Part shown: one piece after another, positions 9,820-18,369 of the stretch
Position numbering within the stretch: position 1 is the stretch's first letter
Layout: each line of letters starts with the position of its first letter
Assembly: GCF_024494565.1 (NCBI RefSeq)
Contig: NZ_JANHDN010000005.1
Span: 248,001 to 312,000 of the forward strand
Length of the DNA stretch: 64,000 nt
Direction of reading: 5' to 3'
From: Halorubrum rutilum
GTDB lineage: Archaea; Halobacteriota; Halobacteria; Halobacteriales; Haloferacaceae
Made by a program: the position numbers and the translations under genes
Notes under the pieces: generated by a model
Database searches by the model: none
The model's input: the letters and a program-made list of their open reading frames with translations, nothing else
Told to the model about the DNA's origin: nothing

Positions 9820-10212
9820 TCACACTCGCGCCTTCAGCTCCACCCGATACCCGAACGGGTCCCTGACGTACACCGCCCCGGCCTCTCCGGTCGCGCCGAG
9901 CGGCGAGTCGAGCGTCTTCTCGACCTCGACGCCGGCCTCGGCCAGCTCGGCCTCGACCTCCTCGATCGGCTCCTCGACGACGACGGCGACGTGGTCGTAG
10001 TTCGTCGCCGTCGGCGGCTCGAACTCGTCGGTCGGCCAGCAGTGGATCACCCCGGTCGCCGACAGCCGCACGTCGAAGAACGGCTTCTCGCCGGCCGCGT
10101 ACAGCGCGTCCTCGATCCCGAAGCCGAGCCGCTCGCCGTAGAACCCCCGCGCGTCGTCGGCGCCGTCCTCGGGGATCCTGAGGTTCACGTGGTCGATGTG
10201 GCGTGCCTGCAT
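9820..10212 (-). CDS. VOC-superfamily (glyoxalase/dioxygenase-like) protein
   Basis: A 130-residue single-domain protein with the beta-alpha-beta-beta-beta fold of the vicinal oxygen chelate superfamily. HIDHVNLRIPE holds the first metal-ligand His, YDHVAVVVEEP the second-module His, and VYVRDPFGYRVELKARV the C-terminal Glu strand. Metal-binding residues look intact, so it may be an isomerase, lyase or dioxygenase; the substrate is unknown. The ATG at 10212 (MQARHIDH) fits the family start. The next gene is divergent. Confidence 0.8.
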   Translation of the reverse strand: MQARHIDHVNLRIPEDGADDARGFYGERLGFGIEDALYAAGEKPFFDVRLSATGVIHCWPTDEFEPPTATNYDHVAVVVEEPIEEVEAELAEAGVEVEKTLDSPLGATGEAGAVYVRDPFGYRVELKARV

Positions 10213-10309
10213 GTGACTCGGTTCGGCGCCGGAGCTCAAAAGTCGACGGGAATCCCCGGACGCGAGATCGGTCGTGTGACGTATACGGATGGAACTGAAC
10301 CCGTCACAC

Positions 10310-10786
10310 ATGACCGACCTCGATCGATCCGCGCTCGTCGCCGCCGGTATCGGCCTCGTCGCGCTCGGCGGCGTCGGACTCCTCGCGCTCGTCGTCGGGT
10401 TTCCGGCCGCGAGCACGACCGGTGCCGGCGGGATGACGGGCAGCGGTGGGATGACGGGCGGCGGGATGATGGGCGGTGGCGGGATGATGGGCGGGTCGGG
10501 GCTCTTCCCGTTCGTCCTCTTCTCGCTCGCGTTCCTCGCGTTCGCGGCCGTCCTCGCGCTCGGCTACGTCGGAGTCCGAGCGATCGCGGGCGCGGGCGGA
10601 GACGACGGCGTCGACGAGGAGGCGGAACTCGATCCGATCGCCCGGCTCCAGCGACGGTACGCGGAGGGCGAACTCACCGAGGCCGAGCTCGAACGGGCGC
10701 TGGACCGCGAACTCGCCGACGAGACGGTCGACGAGGGGGGCGACCCCGCGGGCGCCGAACGCTCTGCTCCGGTGCGGGAACGGTAG
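10310..10786 (+). CDS. Membrane protein with Met/Gly-rich loop and SHOCT domain
   Basis: About 158 residues. Two hydrophobic segments (about 10-32 and 67-93) flank a loop of repeated GGM/GGMM motifs (about 42-64). The C-terminus, DPIARLQRRYAEGELTEAEL, is a SHOCT domain, a short module seen in many prokaryotic membrane or oligomerising proteins. Clustered methionines can bind Cu(I) or Ag(I), so a metal-related role is possible but not shown. An in-frame ATG at 10289 would add 7 residues. Confidence 0.75.
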   Translation: MTDLDRSALVAAGIGLVALGGVGLLALVVGFPAASTTGAGGMTGSGGMTGGGMMGGGGMMGGSGLFPFVLFSLAFLAFAAVLALGYVGVRAIAGAGGDDGVDEEAELDPIARLQRRYAEGELTEAELERALDRELADETVDEGGDPAGAERSAPVRER

Positions 10787-10811
10787 CGGCGAGCGGTCGG
10801 CGCGGGCCCGG

Positions 10812-11489
10812 TCAGGCGAACGCGCGGAGGATCCCCGCGCCGTCCGTGCTCCGACCGAGGTCCGGGAGCGTGGCGCGCTCGGGGTGGGGCATGAGGACGG
10901 CGACCGTCTCGCGCTCCCCGAGGACGCCGGCGACGTTGTCGGTGGAGCCGTTCGGGTTGGCCGCGTCGGTGACGTTCCCGTCGGCGTCGCAGTAGCGGAA
11001 CAGCACGCGGTCGTCGGCGACGAGGTCGGCGTGCGCGTCCTCGCCGATCTCGAAGCGCCCCTCGCCGTGCGCGATGGGGACCTCGATCACGTCGCCCTCG
11101 TCGTAGGCGGCGGTCCAGGGCGTGTCCGCGCGCTCGACGCGCAGGCGGACCGGCTCGCACTGGAACCGCGCGGAGGCGTTGGTGGTGAACGCGCCGGGCG
11201 TCAGCCCGGACTCGGCGCCGATCTGCGCGCCGTTGCAGACGCCGATCACGGGGACGCCCGCCTCGGCCGCGGCCCGGACCTCGGCCATGATCGGGGCGCG
11301 GGCGGCCATCGCCCCGGCGCGCAGGTAGTCGCCGTACGAGAAGCCGCCGGGGAGGACGATCCCCTCCGTGTCGTCCGGGAGCCCGTCCTCGTGCCAGACC
11401 CGCTCCGCGTCGACCCCGAGGTGGTCGAGCGCGCGGACCGCGTCGCGGTCGCAGTTCGAACCGCCGAACTGAACCACCGAGACCGTCAT
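10812..11489 (-). CDS. purQ: Phosphoribosylformylglycinamidine synthase, glutaminase subunit
   Basis: A 225-residue class I glutamine amidotransferase that supplies ammonia to PurL in step 4 of purine synthesis. The nucleophile Cys is in VIGVCNGAQIG and the catalytic His/Glu pair in MPHPERA. VVQFGGSNCDRDAVRALDHL is the conserved N-terminus. It overlaps purS by 4 nt. PurL is not in the window. Confidence 0.95.
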   Translation of the reverse strand: MTVSVVQFGGSNCDRDAVRALDHLGVDAERVWHEDGLPDDTEGIVLPGGFSYGDYLRAGAMAARAPIMAEVRAAAEAGVPVIGVCNGAQIGAESGLTPGAFTTNASARFQCEPVRLRVERADTPWTAAYDEGDVIEVPIAHGEGRFEIGEDAHADLVADDRVLFRYCDADGNVTDAANPNGSTDNVAGVLGERETVAVLMPHPERATLPDLGRSTDGAGILRAFA

Positions 11490-11737
11490 CGCTCGGCGAC
11501 CGCGACGTCGTAGTCGTGGATGGTCGGATTCGCGAGGAGCCGCTCGGCCATCTCGTCGGCGCGGTCAGCGGCTTCGTCGGCGTCGGCGGCCTCCAGGTCC
11601 ACCTCGAACCGGTCGGCCGACCGCAGGTCCGACAGCTCGAACCCGAGGCGTTCGAGCGCCCGCTGGGTCGTCTCGGCCTCGGGATCGAGGACGCCCCGCT
11701 TCAGCCGGACCGTCACCGTCGCGGTGTATGCCGTCAT
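11486..11737 (-). CDS. purS: Phosphoribosylformylglycinamidine synthase, PurS subunit
   Basis: An 83-residue small subunit that bridges PurQ and PurL in the three-subunit FGAM synthase. It has the family pattern: VTVRLKRGVLDPEAETTQRA, then ALERLGF and LLANPTIHDYDV at the end. purS precedes purQ with a 4-nt overlap. A TTTTTA box sits at 11761-11766 on the minus strand. Confidence 0.93.
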   Translation of the reverse strand: MTAYTATVTVRLKRGVLDPEAETTQRALERLGFELSDLRSADRFEVDLEAADADEAADRADEMAERLLANPTIHDYDVAVAER

Positions 11738-11760
11738 GGCCGGTACTGCGGAGTCGTGTG

Positions 11761-11766
11761 TAAAAA
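11761..11766 (-). promoter_or_regulatory. TATA box candidate for purS-purQ
   Basis: On the minus strand TTTTTA lies 24-29 nt before the purS ATG at 11737, consistent with a leaderless transcript. It is embedded in the near-palindrome AAAACGGTTTTT. Confidence 0.45.
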
Positions 11767-11881
11767 CCGTTTTGGAACGGCCCTTCTATCCATATTCGTG
11801 GATACATATCGGTCGATCGTGCGAGACGCGGCTCGGTCCAGAACGAAAGGGGCAAACCCCTCCGCGATCTGATCCCGGCGT

Positions 11882-11920
11882 ATGCAGCCGTTCGAACCCG
11901 CGGAGGTGATCGTCGCATGA
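11882..11920 (+). CDS. Possible 12-codon leader ORF before purU
   Basis: ATG at 11882 opens a 12-codon reading frame (MQPFEPAEVIVA) whose TGA at 11918-11920 overlaps the purU ATG as ATGA. The purU Shine-Dalgarno site lies inside it. An exact stop/start overlap suggests translational coupling, but a chance short ORF in GC-rich sequence is possible. Confidence 0.3.
   Translation: MQPFEPAEVIVA
11902..11911 (+). promoter_or_regulatory. Strong Shine-Dalgarno sequence for purU
   Basis: GGAGGTGATC is complementary over 10 nt to the conserved 3' end of archaeal 16S rRNA and ends 5 nt before the purU ATG. Most genes in this window have no such site and look leaderless, so this one stands out. Confidence 0.7.
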
Positions 11921-12900
11921 CCCGCGAACTGACCGAGATCACGGTCGTCGGAGGAGACAAGACCGGACTCATCGCGCGGGTCACCTCCCTGCTGTTCGAG
12001 CGGGGAATCAACATCGAGGACCTCGACCAGGCGGTCCGCGAGGGCGTCTTCCGGATGACGACCCGCGTGGACGCCTCCGAGATGGACACCTCGCGCGGCG
12101 AGCTCCGGCGCGCGCTCGCCGAGCTCGGCCGCGAGCTCGACGTCGACATCCAGGTCCGGTTCCCGAGCGACCGCGACGCCCGCCGGATCGCGCTCCTCGT
12201 CACGAAGGAGACGCACGCCCCCGAGGCGCTGCTGGAGGCCGAGGCCAACGGCGACCTCGCCGACGACGGCGAGGAGGCCGAGATCCCGGTCGTCATCGGC
12301 AACCGCGGCGACCTGCGGTCGCTCGCGGAGCGCTACGACAAGCCCTTCTACGACGTGGGCGACGGGAGCGGGAACACCGACGAGGAGCGCCTGCTCGACC
12401 TCCTGGCCGAGTACGACGTGGACCTGATCGCGCTGGCCCGCTACATGCGGATCCTCTCGCCGGAGGTCGTCTTCCGGTACGAGGGCCGGATCATCAACGT
12501 CCACCCCTCGCTGCTGCCGGCGTTCCCCGGCGCGGAGGCGTACCGGCAGGCGAAGGACGCCGGCGTCCGCATCGCGGGCGTCACCGCCCACTACGTGACG
12601 ACCGACCTCGACCAGGGGCCCGTGATCGCCCAGCGCGCCTTCGACGTGCCCGCCGGCGCCGAGGTCTCGGAGATCAAGCGCCGCGGGCAGCCGCTGGAGG
12701 CCGACGTGCTGCTCGACGCCGTCCGGCTCCACCTCGCCGACGCGATCGCGATCCACCGCGGCACGGTCCACGTGCGCGAGGACGCCGACGTCGACGCCCA
12801 GCTCGGGCTCAGCGAGGCCGCGATCGACGCCAACCCCGACGAGCCGGTCGACGGCGAGCCGCTGTCTCGCTCCGGGACGCCGCCGGTCGAGAGCGACTGA
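11917..12900 (+). CDS. purU: Formyltetrahydrofolate deformylase
   Basis: A 327-residue enzyme that hydrolyses 10-formyltetrahydrofolate to formate and tetrahydrofolate. The N-terminal ACT domain (about 1-85) contains TEITVVGGDKTGLIARVTSL. The C-terminal formyltransferase-like domain contains DLIALARYMRILSPE, the catalytic region INVHPSLLPAFPGAEAY, then TAHYVTTDLDQGPVI. Together these distinguish PurU from PurN. There is an acidic C-terminal extension. It is divergent from purS-purQ, so the neighbourhood is one-carbon and purine metabolism. Confidence 0.9.
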   Translation: MTRELTEITVVGGDKTGLIARVTSLLFERGINIEDLDQAVREGVFRMTTRVDASEMDTSRGELRRALAELGRELDVDIQVRFPSDRDARRIALLVTKETHAPEALLEAEANGDLADDGEEAEIPVVIGNRGDLRSLAERYDKPFYDVGDGSGNTDEERLLDLLAEYDVDLIALARYMRILSPEVVFRYEGRIINVHPSLLPAFPGAEAYRQAKDAGVRIAGVTAHYVTTDLDQGPVIAQRAFDVPAGAEVSEIKRRGQPLEADVLLDAVRLHLADAIAIHRGTVHVREDADVDAQLGLSEAAIDANPDEPVDGEPLSRSGTPPVESD

Positions 12901-12941
12901 CCGGCGACGGCCGGAAGCGACCCGCCGTCCCGTTCGACCCC

Positions 12942-12948
12942 TTTTAAA
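12942..12948 (+). promoter_or_regulatory. TATA box candidate for the small membrane protein gene
   Basis: TTTTAAA lies 24-30 nt before the GTG at 12972. This spacing supports both the reality of that small gene and its GTG start. Confidence 0.5.
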
Positions 12949-12971
12949 CCACCGGGCGCGTAGAACCGACA

Positions 12972-13160
12972 GTGTCGACGACCGGTCCCCTCTCGCGGTT
13001 CGCCGCCGACGCCCGCGCCGCCGTCGGGCGCGACGAGCGCCTGATCCTCCTGTTTCTCCTGTTGCTCTCCCTCGCGGCGCTCGCGGTCTTCCTCCACTAC
13101 ACGACGCTGATCCTCGACGGGCTTCCGGACGTGATCCCCTCCGCGGTTTCGCGGCCGTGA
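12972..13160 (+). CDS. Small single-span membrane protein, unknown
   Basis: A 62-residue protein with one strongly hydrophobic helix (about 24-48, LILLFLLLLSLAALAVFLHY) flanked by charged and polar ends. It starts at GTG, and a TTTTAAA box is properly placed upstream. No family was recognised. It converges on the Lhr helicase gene. Confidence 0.6.
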   Translation: MSTTGPLSRFAADARAAVGRDERLILLFLLLLSLAALAVFLHYTTLILDGLPDVIPSAVSRP

Positions 13161-13185
13161 GGGGGCCGCAGTCGCGATCGCTCGC

Positions 13186-16017
13186 TCACGACCCGTCGCC
13201 GTCGTCGCTCTCCTCACCCTCCTCGATCGACTCCATGACGCGGGCGTGGAATTCCTGCAGCACCGCCGACTCGTCGTCGGCGAGCACCGTGTCGGAGTCG
13301 ACGAGCGTCGCGAGCCCGAACGAGAGCGGCGTCGGCGAGTCGACGGCGTGGCGCACGACGTCGACGTCGCCGTCCGCGACCGCGCCGAGCACCTCCCGGA
13401 TCCCCGCGACGTCGAGCCGGTCCTCCAGCAGCTCTCGGTACGTCTCCTCGGCGACGGCGAACTCGTCGAGCTCGTCCGCGAACGAGAGCAGCATCTCGGC
13501 CGACACCTGCTGTTCGGCCGCGGTCTTCTCGTACCCCTTGTACCGTTTCAAGATGAGCAGCGAGCGCGCCGCGTCGATCCGGAAGTAGCGCTGGTGGAGG
13601 TCCGTCCCCCGCACCGCCTCGCGGAGGTCCTCCCGGACCGTCTCGGGGTCGAGGCCGCGGAGGATCGCGGCGACGTCGACCTTGCGGTTCAGCGGGAGCG
13701 CGAGCGAGAAGCCGCGGTCCGCGACCGCGACGGCGACGTTCGCGTCCGTGCGGTCCGCGACCGCGGCGGCGACGAGCCGCGAGAGGCCGTCGTTGAACCG
13801 CCGGCCGTAGTTCGAGTGGACGTAGAACCGGCGCTTGTACTCGGCGCGGTCGAGCTCCTCCTCCACGACGAGCCGCGAGGGAGTGGGAACGCTCTCCTCG
13901 CCCGCGTACGCGACCTGCTCGTCGTAGGTCCGCGCGATCGCTCGGACCGCGTTCTCGTCGAGGGGGAACTCCCGGAGCCGCGCGCGGACCGCCGGCGGCC
14001 CGCCCGCTTCGAGCCGGTCGAGCAGCTCGCCCTGGAACGCCAGCACCTCCCGCGCGAGGTCGTACGACAGGGGCAGCCGCTCGGAGTACCACGAGGGGAC
14101 GGTCGGGCGCTCGCTCGTCCGGTCGACGTACACCTTCGAGCCGCGGCGGTACCGGAAGGCGAACCGCTCGCCGCCGAGGGTGAAGACGTCGCCGGACTCC
14201 AGGGTGTCGAGGTAGCTCTCGTCGAGCGTCCCGACCGGCTCCCCGTCGCGCGTGAGCACCTGACAGCTGAACGAGTCCGGGATGGTGCCGACGTTCGTCA
14301 TGTAGATGACCCGCGCCAGCCGGCCGCGCTTCCCGACGAGAAGCTCGCCGACCGGGTGCCCCTCGTGGTGGTGTTCCCCGCCCGGCGGGTCGTTCTCGTC
14401 GCGCCACACCTTCGGGTAGACGTTCCTGTCTTCGAGCCCATCGTAGTCCGCCGTGAGGTACCGCATGAGGCGCTCGTACTCGTCCTCGCCGAAGCCGCGG
14501 TACGGGTGCGCGCGCCGGAGCGTCTCCCGGACCTCGCGGTCGGGGCGGATCCGGTTTATCGCCATCCCGTAGACGTGCTGGGCGGCCACGTCGTAGGCGC
14601 CCTCGGGGAGGAAGACGCGGTCGACGAACCCGTCCTCGGCGCGGGCGAGCATCGCCGCGCACTCGACCAGCTCGTCGCGGTCGAGCGCGAACAATCGCCC
14701 CTCGACCGTCTCGCCGGGGCTGTGGCCCGCGCGGCCGACGCGCTGGAGCAGCGCCGCGACCGACTTCGGCGACCCGACCTGGACCACCAGGTCGAGGTGG
14801 GGCATGTCGATGCCGAGCTCTAGGCTCGTCGACGTGGTCACCACGTCCAGCTCGCCCGCCTTCAGCCCCTCCTCGATCCGGGTGCGCTGCCCCTCGCCGA
14901 GGCTCCCGTGGTGACAGCCCGAGTCCGACTCGTCGTAGCCGAAGCGCTCGCGGAGCTCCTGCAGGGTTCGCTCCGCGCCCGACCGGGAGTTCGTGAACAC
15001 CAGCGTGTTCTCGTGGGACTCGATCAGCTCGCGGAGCGACTCGTAGAACCGGTCGGTGACGACCGACCTGGGGGTGTGGATCAGGTCGGCCGCCGGCGTC
15101 CGCAGTTCGAGGTCGAACTCCCGGACGAACCGCGCGTCCACCAGCTCGTACGGGCGCGGTTCGAGCCCGGACTCGTCGCCGACCTCGCCCGCGACGCGCT
15201 CGCGGCCGACGAGGAACTCGGCGACCTCGTCGAGCGGCTCGACCGTCGCCGAGCAGCCGATCCGAGTCGGCGAGCCGTCGGCCAGCTCCGTCAGCCGCTC
15301 CAGCGAGACGGCGAGGTGCGTGCCGCGCTTGTTCGCGGCCAGCGAGTGGATCTCGTCGACGATCACGTACTCGACCGTCCGGAGCTTCTCCTTGAACTTC
15401 GGGGAGTTGAGCAGGATCGCCAGCGTCTCCGGCGTGGTGTTGAGCACGTGCGGCGTCTCCTCCAGCATCGCCCGCCGGTCCGCCTCGCTCGTGTCGCCGT
15501 GCCGGATCGCCTGGCGGACGTCGGGGTCGGCGTCGTCGCCCGGTTCGCCGGCCTTCGACAGCTCCGCCGCGATCCCCTCGATCGGGGCCTCCAGGTTGCG
15601 CTTGATGTCGTTCGCGAGCGACTTCAGCGGCGAGACGTAGAGACAGTACACCGAGTTCTCCAGCCCTCCCGCCCGCTCGCGGGCGAAGAGGTCGTCGAGC
15701 ACGGCGGTGAAGGAGGCGAGCGTCTTCCCGCTGCCGGTCGGCGCGGCGACGAGGCAGTTTCTCCCCTCGTCGACGTGGGGAATGGCCTCGCGCTGCGGCG
15801 GCGTGAAGAAGCCGCCGTTCTCGCCGACGTACGCGCCGAACTCCGAGACCCACCAGCGGCGGACCGGCGGCGAGAGGCGGTCCAGCACGTCGGCGTCCGG
15901 GAGCGGCACCGTCTCCGGATCGAACTCGACGGCGGGGGCGTCGCGTCCGGCGAGCGCCTCGCGGAGGAGCGCCCGCGCGGACGGGCGCTCCGCGCCGCGG
16001 TCCGTGAGTTCCGTCAC
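13186..16017 (-). CDS. lhr: Lhr-family ATP-dependent helicase
   Basis: A 943-residue superfamily 2 helicase. Motif I is VAAPTGSGKT, motif II is VDEIHSLAANKRG, motif III RIGCSATV, motif V TSLELGIDMPHLDLV and motif VI LQRVGRAGHSPGE. Beyond the two RecA domains are the winged-helix and Lhr-specific regions, matching archaeal Lhr proteins of about 900-950 residues. These unwind DNA or DNA-RNA hybrids 3' to 5' and are linked to repair. The frame is open 39 codons further up, but the GTG at 16017 starts just before the conserved region. Confidence 0.9.
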   Translation of the reverse strand: MTELTDRGAERPSARALLREALAGRDAPAVEFDPETVPLPDADVLDRLSPPVRRWWVSEFGAYVGENGGFFTPPQREAIPHVDEGRNCLVAAPTGSGKTLASFTAVLDDLFARERAGGLENSVYCLYVSPLKSLANDIKRNLEAPIEGIAAELSKAGEPGDDADPDVRQAIRHGDTSEADRRAMLEETPHVLNTTPETLAILLNSPKFKEKLRTVEYVIVDEIHSLAANKRGTHLAVSLERLTELADGSPTRIGCSATVEPLDEVAEFLVGRERVAGEVGDESGLEPRPYELVDARFVREFDLELRTPAADLIHTPRSVVTDRFYESLRELIESHENTLVFTNSRSGAERTLQELRERFGYDESDSGCHHGSLGEGQRTRIEEGLKAGELDVVTTSTSLELGIDMPHLDLVVQVGSPKSVAALLQRVGRAGHSPGETVEGRLFALDRDELVECAAMLARAEDGFVDRVFLPEGAYDVAAQHVYGMAINRIRPDREVRETLRRAHPYRGFGEDEYERLMRYLTADYDGLEDRNVYPKVWRDENDPPGGEHHHEGHPVGELLVGKRGRLARVIYMTNVGTIPDSFSCQVLTRDGEPVGTLDESYLDTLESGDVFTLGGERFAFRYRRGSKVYVDRTSERPTVPSWYSERLPLSYDLAREVLAFQGELLDRLEAGGPPAVRARLREFPLDENAVRAIARTYDEQVAYAGEESVPTPSRLVVEEELDRAEYKRRFYVHSNYGRRFNDGLSRLVAAAVADRTDANVAVAVADRGFSLALPLNRKVDVAAILRGLDPETVREDLREAVRGTDLHQRYFRIDAARSLLILKRYKGYEKTAAEQQVSAEMLLSFADELDEFAVAEETYRELLEDRLDVAGIREVLGAVADGDVDVVRHAVDSPTPLSFGLATLVDSDTVLADDESAVLQEFHARVMESIEEGEESDDGDGS

Positions 16018-16136
16018 TACCGCGTACGTGGGCGCGCGAAGGGATATCGGTTGCGTCGGTGGTCGCGCGCTCGCCCGCGTCGGCGACCGTACCGAACCGC
16101 CTCGTTTATCCGCGGTCCGTCCGTGGCGCCGCACGT

Positions 16137-16751
16137 ATGAGTGGAACCTCGCCGGCGACGGAGCGGGAGATAGACCGCAACCTGTTCGTCACCGTCTCGG
16201 GGCCGCCGGGGTGCGGGGCGACGACGCTGGTCGAGGGGCTCGCGGAGGCGCTCGACTGCGGCTACGTCTCCGGGGGGGAGCTGTTCCGCGAGATCGCGGC
16301 CGAGCGCGACATGAGCCTCTCGCAGCTGATCGCGAAGACCGGCGAGTCGGAGGAGATCGACCGCGCGCTCGACCGGCGGCTCCGCCGGATCGCCGAGAAG
16401 TGGGGGACCGCCAACAAGGCGTTCGTCCTGGAGTCGCGCCTCGCCGGGTGGATCGCCGGGAACCGCGCCGACGTCCGGATCTGGCTCGACGCGCCGGACG
16501 AGGTGCGCGCCGACCGGACGCTCGACCGCGAGGAGATGACCTCGGAGATGCAGGTCCGCGAGGTGATAGAGGAGAAGCGCTACAAGTCGTACTACGGGAT
16601 CGACCTCTCCGACCGGTCGATCTACGACCTCGCGATCAACACGGGGCGGTGGGACGTCGAGACGACGCTCGACGTCGCGCTCACCGCCATCGAGGGGTAC
16701 GACGTCGAGGCCGACGAGGGCGCGTTCGACACGCCCGACTTCGAGATTTAG
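16137..16751 (+). CDS. Cytidylate kinase-like P-loop protein without the Walker A lysine
   Basis: A 204-residue protein closely resembling archaeal (d)CMP kinase: YVSGGELFREIAAERD, the VLESRLAGWIAG segment, WLDAPDEVRADR, then YYGIDLSDRSIYDLAINT. The P-loop, however, reads SGPPGCGATT at residues 21-30 where the family has GPPGSGKTT, so Ala28 replaces the phosphate-binding Lys. It may be a catalytically changed paralogue, or use another residue. The ATG at 16137 lies about 30 nt after a TTTATC box. Confidence 0.75.
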   Translation: MSGTSPATEREIDRNLFVTVSGPPGCGATTLVEGLAEALDCGYVSGGELFREIAAERDMSLSQLIAKTGESEEIDRALDRRLRRIAEKWGTANKAFVLESRLAGWIAGNRADVRIWLDAPDEVRADRTLDREEMTSEMQVREVIEEKRYKSYYGIDLSDRSIYDLAINTGRWDVETTLDVALTAIEGYDVEADEGAFDTPDFEI

Positions 16752-16781
16752 GGAGTAGCCTTTCTGGCCGCGACCCCGCGC

Positions 16782-17165
16782 CTACAGCGTGATCACGTGG
16801 TCGACGCCGACCTCGCCGAGCGCCGCGTAGAGGTCGGGGAAGCAGCCGACGGTCGCCCCCTCCACGGTGTTCGTCGGCTCGTAGCGGTCCCGGCCGTGCT
16901 CGTCGGTGCGGTCGAACTCGGCGAGCCCCCGGCGGGTGGCGCACTGGTCGCACAGCATGAGGAGGATGTCCCGCTCGGCCGCCACGTCGGCGAGCCGCTG
17001 GCCCAGGGGATCACCCTCGCGGAGCGCGTACGTGTTGTCGTGGAAAAAGAACATCCCGACCACGTCGGCGCCGTGGGCCCCCGCCTCCAGCTGCGGGAGG
17101 ATCATGTCCCCGAGCACGTAGTCGATGGTCTGTCCGGCCGTCGCGAAGACGTACGCGACCTTCAT
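16782..17165 (-). CDS. DsrE-like sulfur-transfer family protein
   Basis: A 127-residue protein of the DsrE/DsrF/YchN fold. It starts MKVAYVFATAGQTIDYVLGD, contains VVGMFFFHDNTYAL and has the cysteines of LMLCDQCATRRGL, one of which could carry persulfide. Related proteins shuttle sulfur between donors and enzymes in the cytosol. The ATG at 17165 starts at the first strand; the longer open frame upstream is not family-like. It lies downstream of a rhodanese/propeller operon on the same strand, which supports a sulfur role. Confidence 0.8.
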   Translation of the reverse strand: MKVAYVFATAGQTIDYVLGDMILPQLEAGAHGADVVGMFFFHDNTYALREGDPLGQRLADVAAERDILLMLCDQCATRRGLAEFDRTDEHGRDRYEPTNTVEGATVGCFPDLYAALGEVGVDHVITL

Positions 17166-17319
17166 ACCGCGGGGACGACGGGACGGGACATCGCTCCGCG
17201 GGCATCGGCAGGATTCCCCGCCGTCTGTGACGAGTGGCGCACCGGTGGGGGTCGAGCGTCGCCCGCGGCGGGAGCGGGTCCGCAGCGGGAGCGAGCCCGC
17301 GGCGAGAGCGAGTCCGCGG

Positions 17320-18369
17320 TCAAACGACGACGGAGCCGAAGGGGTACGCCCCAGTCTCCGCGGTCCAGACCGGCCCCGCCTCGACGTCGACGAGCGAGAC
17401 CCGGTCGTCGTCGTAGTGCGAGACGACCAGCCGGTCGCCGACGCGGGTGGCGACGAGGCCCGGCGCCGGCGTCTCGACGACGGCACCCAACAGCGACCGG
17501 AGCCCGGGCGCGGCGGCGTCGAGCACCCACCACTCCCCGCCGATCCGGAACAGGTCGACGGGGCGGTCGAACCCCTCGTGGACCGCGACGACCCCGAGGT
17601 CGCGGTCGAACTCGTGGACGACGCCGTCATCGCGACCGGGCACGAAGACCCGGTCGGCCGTGACGACGAGGTCGTACGGGTCCGCGCCGACCGCGGCCTC
17701 CCCGAGGACCGGCTCGTCGGTCGGGGCGCCCGCGCCGTCGCGCCGGACGAGACCCCCGTCCGTATCGAACGCGACGATCCGAGCGCCCGCCTGGTCGACG
17801 GCGTAGCCGCGGTCGCCGTCGGGGCCGACCGCGACGCCCTGCACCCGGGCGTCGGGCCCGACGCCGACGGCGCCGAGCCGCTCGCGGGCGACGGGGTCCA
17901 CGACGTCGACGACGCCCTCCCGCCGGCTGCCGGCGTAGAGCCGACCGCCGTCCGGGGCGACGGCGACCTCGTGTGGCTCGGCGCCGACCCCGATCCGGGT
18001 GACGAGCGTCCGTGACTCGGGGTCGACGACGGCGAGCGCGTCGCCGGCGGTACAGGAGACGAACAGCTCGCCGTTCGCGGTCGCGAAATGCGTGGGGCCG
18101 AGCACGCCGGTCTCGACCCGCGAGACGGCGCCGTCCGGGTCGACCGCGGTGACCGCCCGCTCGCCCATCGTCGCGACGAAGGTCCGCCCCGCGGCGGTCG
18201 TCGCGTGGACCGGGTGGCTGCCGACCGGGACCTCGCCCAGCGGCTCGCCGTCGGCGAGCGCGAACAGCGCGAGGACGTCGTCGCCCTCGCAGGGGACCGC
18301 GACGACGCGGTCGGGCGGGCGGTCGGAGTCGCCCGCGTCGCCGCGGTCGGCCGCCCCGTCGCCCGTCAT
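17320..18369 (-). CDS. Cytoplasmic YVTN/YncE-type beta-propeller protein
   Basis: A 349-residue protein made of repeated blades, such as PHEVAVAPDGGRLYAGSRR, VQGVAVGPDGDRGYAVDQ and PYDLVVTADRVFVPGRDDG. The blades resemble the YncE/SMP-30 type of seven-bladed propeller. No signal peptide is visible, unlike the other propeller encoded two genes upstream. The ATG at 18369 overlaps the rhodanese gene by 4 nt, so the three minus-strand genes 20869-17320 form one operon. A scaffold or ligand-sensing role is likely; substrate unknown. Confidence 0.75.
   Translation of the reverse strand: MTGDGAADRGDAGDSDRPPDRVVAVPCEGDDVLALFALADGEPLGEVPVGSHPVHATTAAGRTFVATMGERAVTAVDPDGAVSRVETGVLGPTHFATANGELFVSCTAGDALAVVDPESRTLVTRIGVGAEPHEVAVAPDGGRLYAGSRREGVVDVVDPVARERLGAVGVGPDARVQGVAVGPDGDRGYAVDQAGARIVAFDTDGGLVRRDGAGAPTDEPVLGEAAVGADPYDLVVTADRVFVPGRDDGVVHEFDRDLGVVAVHEGFDRPVDLFRIGGEWWVLDAAAPGLRSLLGAVVETPAPGLVATRVGDRLVVSHYDDDRVSLVDVEAGPVWTAETGAYPFGSVVV

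Noticed and set aside
11917..12900. purN instead of purU
   Set aside because: An N-terminal ACT domain and LARYMRILSPE point to the deformylase.
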